From contig CABRGI010000076.1 in assembly GCA_902470455.1 (NCBI GenBank), forward strand, positions 1-5,129: 5,129 nt of DNA. The letters run 5' to 3'. The DNA comes from an uncultured Parvimonas sp. Its GTDB lineage: Bacteria > Bacillota > Clostridia > Tissierellales > Peptoniphilaceae. The position numbers and the translations under genes were made by a program. This document shows, piece by piece, positions 1-2,297 of the stretch; the stretch's first letter is position 1; the number at the start of each line of letters is the position of its first letter. The notes beneath the pieces are model-generated. The model saw only the letters and a program-made list of their open reading frames with translations, had not been told where the DNA came from and ran no database searches.

Positions 1-55
1 TCTTATAAAGCTCGGTGATTATATATGCAATGATTGTAGTTGACTATACTTTAAT
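1..55 (+). repeat. Direct repeat, copy 1
   Basis: Bases 1-55 are identical to 372-426, an offset of 371 bases. The match begins at the very first base of the window, so the real repeat probably extends to the left of it. After base 55 the copies remain similar but diverged (AATGAGATTTCCACAGT against GAATAAGATTTCCATAGT). The pair points to a tandem duplication of a roughly 371-base block or to two insertions of the same element. Confidence 0.9.
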
Positions 56-63
56 AAAAAAAT

Positions 64-87
64 GAGATTTCCACAGTCGATTGTACT
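64..87 (+). repeat. Short degenerate repeat, copy 1 (related to 605-628)
   Basis: The 24 bases 64-87, with the core TTTCCACAGTCGATTGTACT, match 605-628 (TTTCTACAGTCAAATGTACT) with five mismatches. A looser relative follows direct repeat copy 2 at about 437-456 (ATTTCCATAGTAATTGTA). The motif thus recurs three times in the region, the last time shortly upstream of the thioredoxin operon. Confidence 0.55.
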
Positions 88-111
88 CAAATCAAAGATT
101 TGAGTACAATC
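79..111. other. Perfect hairpin, 15-bp stem
   Basis: GATTGTACTCAAATC (79-93) is the exact reverse complement of GATTTGAGTACAATC (97-111), with an AAA loop. The stem is followed by CTTTGCG rather than a long T run, so it is not a textbook terminator. It lies 24 bases after direct repeat copy 1. Confidence 0.85.
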
Positions 112-120
112 TTTGCGTCA

Positions 121-164
121 GACCTACTATAAATTATTTACAAGTAAATAATCTAAGTTAGGAC
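121..164. other. Imperfect hairpin, 21-base arms
   Basis: The inner arms ATTATTTAC (133-141) and GTAAATAAT (144-152) pair perfectly around an AA loop. The outer parts extend to 121 and 164, pairing at 16 of 21 positions overall. It sits 9 bases after the 79-111 hairpin, forming a paired-hairpin array. Confidence 0.65.
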
Positions 165-165
165 T

Positions 166-374
166 AGATTCATTCTACTTCGCTACAGTCGAAATGACGT
201 ATAAGACGAATACCTTTGTTTAAGAGCAAGATGTTAAAAGTAAACAAATTCCAAAAATTATTTTAAAAATTGCATAGAAAACAAAATAATTCACGTCTTA
301 GCACTTTGAAGAGAAACGCCCCCTAACACGTCATCTCGACCGAAATGAGTGAAACGAATGAAGTGGAGAGATCT
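166..374. mobile_element. Possible MITE-like element with inverted CGTCATCTCGACC-type ends
   Basis: The left end (166-199, reading AGATTCATTCTACTTC then AGTCGAAATGACG) and the reverse complement of the right end (329-374, reading AGATCTCTCCACTTCATT then GGTCGAGATGACG) are diverged versions of the same sequence in opposite orientation. Just inside, TAAGACG (202-208) pairs with CGTCTTA (294-300). The core (209-293) is AT-rich and non-coding. Small non-coding elements with inverted ends are typical of MITEs, and similar GTCGAGATGACG-type intergenic repeats are familiar from low-GC anaerobes. No target duplication or parent transposase is visible, so a folded palindromic intergenic repeat pair is an equal alternative. 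Confidence 0.45.
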
Positions 375-426
375 TATAAAGCTCGGTGATTATATATGCA
401 ATGATTGTAGTTGACTATACTTTAAT
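372..426 (+). repeat. Direct repeat, copy 2
   Basis: This copy is identical over 55 bases to 1-55. It starts right at the end of the GTGGAGAGATCT arm of the inverted element (329-374), sharing the bases TCT. The two are therefore joined, and copy 1 may have the same arm just outside the window. Downstream similarity to copy 1 decays into different hairpins. Confidence 0.9.
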
Positions 427-436
427 CAAAAGAATA

Positions 437-484
437 AGATTTCCATAGTAATTGTATCAAATATTACAATGACTCTGGAAATCT
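437..484. other. Imperfect long hairpin
   Basis: AGATTTCCA (437-445) pairs exactly with TGGAAATCT (476-484). The interior continues with two mismatches down to ATTGTA/TACAAT around the loop TCAAATAT. It follows direct repeat copy 2 in the same relative place as the 79-111 hairpin follows copy 1. Confidence 0.7.
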
Positions 485-516
485 CATACTATTATTTGTT
501 TACAAATAATAGTATG
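485..516. other. Perfect hairpin, 15-bp stem
   Basis: CATACTATTATTTGT (485-499) is the exact reverse complement of 502-516, with a two-base TT centre. It abuts the previous hairpin with no gap. On DNA it would form a near-perfect 32-base palindrome. Confidence 0.85.
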
Positions 517-545
517 TCCTGTAAAGGACTTGTATAAAAATACAA
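516..545. other. Two small abutting hairpins
   Basis: GTCCT (516-520) pairs with AGGAC (525-529) around GTAA. TTGTAT (530-535) then pairs with ATACAA (540-545) around AAAA. With the two larger stems before them, they make an unbroken run of four hairpins over 437-545. Confidence 0.55.
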
Positions 546-604
546 CAATAAGATTCAATTACTCTTGAAATCTCCTAAGTCTCCGTACTTGAAAATAATC
601 AAAT

Positions 605-628
605 AAAATTTCTACAGTCAAATGTACT
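605..628 (+). repeat. Short degenerate repeat, copy 2
   Basis: This copy matches 64-87 at 19 of 24 bases. It lies about 40 bases upstream of the candidate promoter of the thioredoxin-like gene. It may be a decayed remnant of the same repeat family; a regulatory role is possible but not shown. Confidence 0.5.
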
Positions 629-668
629 AAATTTAAAGAAAATAGAAATTTATTTATCATACTTCTTA

Positions 669-698
669 TTGATTATGATTATTTATTTTTGTTATAGG
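669..698 (+). promoter_or_regulatory. Candidate promoter of the thioredoxin-like/ccdA operon
   Basis: TTGATT (669-674) and TATAGG (693-698) are separated by 18 bases and each matches the sigma-A consensus at 4 of 6 positions. They lie 37 bases upstream of the chosen start codon. The match is weak in an AT-rich background; TATATC at 700-705 is an alternative -10. Confidence 0.3.
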
Positions 699-721
699 GT
701 ATATCTTTATCAAAATCAAAT

Positions 722-729
722 AGGAGAGG
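722..729 (+). promoter_or_regulatory. Ribosome binding site deciding the start at 735
   Basis: AGGAGAGG lies five bases before the ATG at 735 and is immediately followed by a lysine-rich N-terminus and a hydrophobic segment. The open frame extends back to an ATG at 669, but that start has no such site and would add 22 residues before the membrane anchor. Confidence 0.8.
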
Positions 730-734
730 TAACT

Positions 735-1334
735 ATGAAAAAGAAAATTATTGCACTTGGATCAATTTTTGTTTTAGTTCTGGGAATTTTTATTTTTAAG
801 AATTTTTATGTAAAAGATAAAGATGAAAAGAATAATAATACAATTACTGAAAACAAGTCTAAAGATACAGATTCAAAAAAAGAATCAAATAACAAAGAGG
901 ACTCAAATAAGAATAAGGAGTCTTCAAAAAATAATAATTCAGATGAAAAAATTACTTTGGAAAATCTAAAAAGTCAAAAAAAGGTTATGGTACTAGATTT
1001 CAGTCAAAATGGCTGACATGCTTGTGCTGTTCAGCACCCGGTTTTGGAAAAACTGAGAGAAGAGTATAAAGATAAAGTAATTATAAAGACTATAGATGTT
1101 AGAAAAGAAAGAGAATTTGTTTCACAATTTCCTGTAAGAGTAACACCTACATTATTCTATTTTAATGCAGATGGAACTCCTTTTGAAGCTTCTGAAACTT
1201 TAGCAAATAAAATAAGCTATGTTGCATATCAAGATAAAAAATCAGGCGAATTGAAATTTGGAGGCTCTGAAGGTGTAGTTCAATATGAAGAACTAAAGGA
1301 AGTAATTGAGGAGATGTTAAAAAATGTTAAATAA
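735..1334 (+). CDS. Membrane-anchored thioredoxin-like protein, probable selenoprotein (UxxC)
   Basis: This is a predicted 199-residue thiol-disulfide oxidoreductase facing outward. Residues 1-4 are basic and 5-22 form a membrane anchor without a lipobox cysteine. Residues 26-80 are a low-complexity Lys/Asn/Ser/Asp/Glu linker. The thioredoxin fold follows: strand VMVLDFSQNG (84-93), active site 94-97, PVLEKL helix, IIKTIDV strand, and VTPTLFYF (136-143) with the cis-proline at 138. One in-frame TGA (1014-1016) falls exactly at the first active-site Cys position, giving U-H-A-C; the fold continues in the same frame to TAA at 1332. Selenocysteine is therefore the best reading. A nonsense mutation of TGC/TGT is the alternative. 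Readers treating TGA as stop would see two fragments, 735-1016 and 1044-1334 (TTG start). The gene overlaps the CcdA-type gene by 11 bases, which suggests CcdA as its electron donor. The fold assignment is secure; Sec is likely but unproven. Confidence 0.8.
1014..1056 (+). promoter_or_regulatory. Selenocysteine TGA codon and candidate bacterial SECIS hairpin
   Basis: The TGA codon is 1014-1016. Just after it, GTGCT (1024-1028) and AGCAC (1033-1037) form a perfect 5-bp stem with loop GTTC, whose first bases G-U match what SelB reads in known bacterial SECIS loops. The loop begins 12 bases after the TGA, shorter than the usual spacing of about 16 or more. A second weaker fold, TCAG (1031-1034) with CTGA (1053-1056) enclosing CC-GGTTTT-GG (1038-1047), puts loop guanines 23 bases after the codon, within normal spacing. 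I cannot choose between the folds by eye. Confidence 0.5.
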
Positions 1335-2062
1335 TTTAGAGAGCATAATAGGAGAGGGTTTAAAATCATTTGGTATTTTAGCCCCAATTCTTGCGTTACT
1401 TGGTGGAATATTAACTTCAATTTCGCCCTGCTCACTTGCATCAATTCCTTTAATTATTGGTTTTATGACTGGTACTAAAGAAGATGATACAAAAAGGGCT
1501 TTTAAAATTTCAGTTATTTTTGCAATTGGTATGGCAATAACTTATACAACACTCGGAGTTTTAGCTGCGCTTCTTAGTAAAATTTTTAACCAATCAGGAC
1601 AAATTTGGAATATATTTTTAGGAATAGTAATGATTTTAATGGCATTACAAACTTGGGAAGTAATAAATGTAGTTCCAAGTAAAATATTGACTAATAAGAG
1701 CAAAAAGACAGGATATATTGGAGCTTTACTTGTTGGAATAATGGCAGGACTATTTTCAAGTCCATGTTCAACACCTATTTTAGTTGCATTACTTGCAATT
1801 GTTGCCTCAAAAGGAAGCCTACTTTGGGGAGAACACGCCCTTGGTGCCAGATGAGCATGGAAGCCTACTTTGGGGAGTATTACTATTTTTACTTTATTCA
1901 ATTGGAAATAGTATTTTAGTAATTATTGCTGGAACAAGTACAGGCTTTGTAGGTAAAGTAATGTCAAATAAATCTTACGGAAAAATTTCTGATATTGTAA
2001 AAATAGTATTTGGGATAATAATTTTAATAATAGGACTATATTTCTTATATCTTGGATTTTAA
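1324..2062 (+). pseudogene. ccdA: CcdA-type transmembrane thiol-electron transporter, frame broken by a 46-base insertion
   Basis: CcdA/DsbD-beta family proteins pass electrons from cytoplasmic thioredoxin across the membrane to outward-facing thioredoxin-like proteins. The ATG at 1324 overlaps the previous gene by 11 bases and has GAGGAG about 10 bases upstream. The family's paired cysteines are present: ISPC (Cys36) in the first membrane segment and SSPC (Cys148) in the fourth, each in the internally repeated half. Membrane segments lie near residues 15-48, 61-85, 94-110 and 131-161, with two more in the distal part. The first frame stops at TGA 1852-1854 after 176 residues. The C-terminal part (VLLFLLYSIG onward, with two helices) continues in another frame from about 1859 to TAA at 2060-2062. 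Deleting 46 bases between the 19-base repeats restores 230 residues, a normal family length. It may be a null allele, a phase-variable OFF state, an assembly error or, much less likely, ribosome bypassing. Family assignment is firm; functional state is unknown. Confidence 0.82.
1813..1877 (+). repeat. 19-base direct repeat flanking a 27-base GC-richer filler inside ccdA
   Basis: GGAAGCCTACTTTGGGGAG occurs at 1813-1831 and again at 1859-1877, an offset of 46 bases. The 27 bases between (1832-1858) contain about 56 percent G+C, far above the surroundings, and do not resemble ccdA coding sequence. Because 46 is not a multiple of three, the insertion shifts the frame. Both repeat copies encode GSLLWG in their respective frames. 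Confidence 0.95.
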
Positions 2063-2087
2063 AGAAAACTTTTAAACAAATATAAAG

Positions 2088-2125
2088 AAAAAAGAACTTA
2101 GAAATATAAAACTAAGTTCTTTTTT
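2088..2125 (+). terminator. Intrinsic terminator of the thioredoxin-like/ccdA operon
   Basis: A perfect 14-bp stem, AAAAAAGAACTTAG (2088-2101) with CTAAGTTCTTTTTT (2112-2125), encloses a 10-base AT loop. The stem's 3' arm ends in a T run, as expected for rho-independent termination. It begins 26 bases after the ccdA stop codon and separates this operon from the adhesin gene. The A-rich 5' arm could also act on the opposite strand. Confidence 0.85.
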
Positions 2126-2179
2126 AATTTTAGAATTATACTATTTTTATCTTTGATGGATTTTCAAGCTAATGTTGTT

Positions 2180-2205
2180 ATGATTAGACATTTATTAGTA
2201 ATCAT
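2180..2205. promoter_or_regulatory. Possible operator: inverted repeat over the -35 and spacer
   Basis: ATGATTA (2180-2186) and TAATCAT (2199-2205) form an inverted repeat with a 12-base centre. It covers the -35 element and the promoter spacer, where a bound dimeric repressor would block RNA polymerase. Such 7-base arms can occur by chance in AT-rich DNA. Confidence 0.35.
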
Positions 2206-2213
2206 GATATAAT
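2185..2213 (+). promoter_or_regulatory. Strong sigma-A promoter of the adhesin gene
   Basis: TAGACA (2185-2190, 5 of 6 matches to TTGACA) and TATAAT (2208-2213, perfect) are separated by 17 bases. A TG extended -10 (2205-2206) sits one base before the -10. It gives a 5' leader of about 75 bases before the start codon at 2298. Confidence 0.75.
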
Positions 2214-2282
2214 AAAGTACAAAAAAATAGAATTTCTGAGTTTTTAATTATTTTTAAAATTTTAAAATTTACGAAAATTTAT

Positions 2283-2289
2283 AGGAGGT
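2283..2289 (+). promoter_or_regulatory. Ribosome binding site of the adhesin gene
   Basis: AGGAGGT is a near-perfect Shine-Dalgarno sequence eight bases before the ATG at 2298. It fixes the start, and the encoded N-terminus is a normal signal peptide. Confidence 0.85.
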
Positions 2290-2297
2290 AAAATTGG

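Larger units (their letters stand above)
1..668. other. Gene-free, repeat- and hairpin-rich intergenic region
   Basis: I see no convincing coding sequence, tRNA or rRNA here on either strand. The region is made of a long direct repeat in two copies about 371 bases apart, several nearly adjacent perfect or near-perfect hairpins after each copy, and an AT-rich core bounded by inverted CGTCATCTCGACC-type ends. The individual parts are listed separately. This looks like accumulated small non-coding repeats of the kind scattered between genes in low-GC anaerobes. It could also hide a small RNA, but nothing here proves transcription. Confidence 0.7.

Noticed and set aside
40..50. TTGAC/TATACT promoter inside the direct repeat
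   Set aside because: The two hexamer-like sequences overlap or abut instead of being about 17 bases apart, and neither has a matching partner at the right distance.
79..111. Intrinsic terminator of a gene upstream of the window
   Set aside because: The stem is perfect but is followed by CTTTGCG, not a T run, and no coding end is visible in the first bases.
1..545. CRISPR array
   Set aside because: Only two copies of a 55-base repeat 371 bases apart, with hairpins instead of regular unique spacers.
669..734. Upstream ATG at 669 as the start of the thioredoxin-like protein
   Set aside because: No Shine-Dalgarno sequence precedes it, and it overlaps the candidate promoter. The ATG at 735 has AGGAGAGG and begins a proper membrane anchor.
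1014..1016. TGA read as tryptophan (alternative genetic code)
   Set aside because: The long adhesin frame has no in-frame TGA and Trp is encoded by TGG throughout, so the code is standard; a Trp-x-x-Cys site would also lack the needed nucleophile.
1044..1334. Independent gene starting at TTG 1044
   Set aside because: It is the in-frame continuation of the thioredoxin fold after the TGA at 1014, with no ribosome binding site of its own; a thioredoxin without its first strand and active site makes no sense.
1542..1901. Minus-strand frame over ccdA
   Set aside because: It is a shadow of the well-recognised plus-strand ccdA, with no ribosome binding site or recognisable domain.
1784..2062. Independent 92-residue gene starting at ATG 1784
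   Set aside because: Only the part after about 1859 is plausible protein; it is the C-terminal third of CcdA. The part before it is out-of-frame ccdA sequence plus insert.
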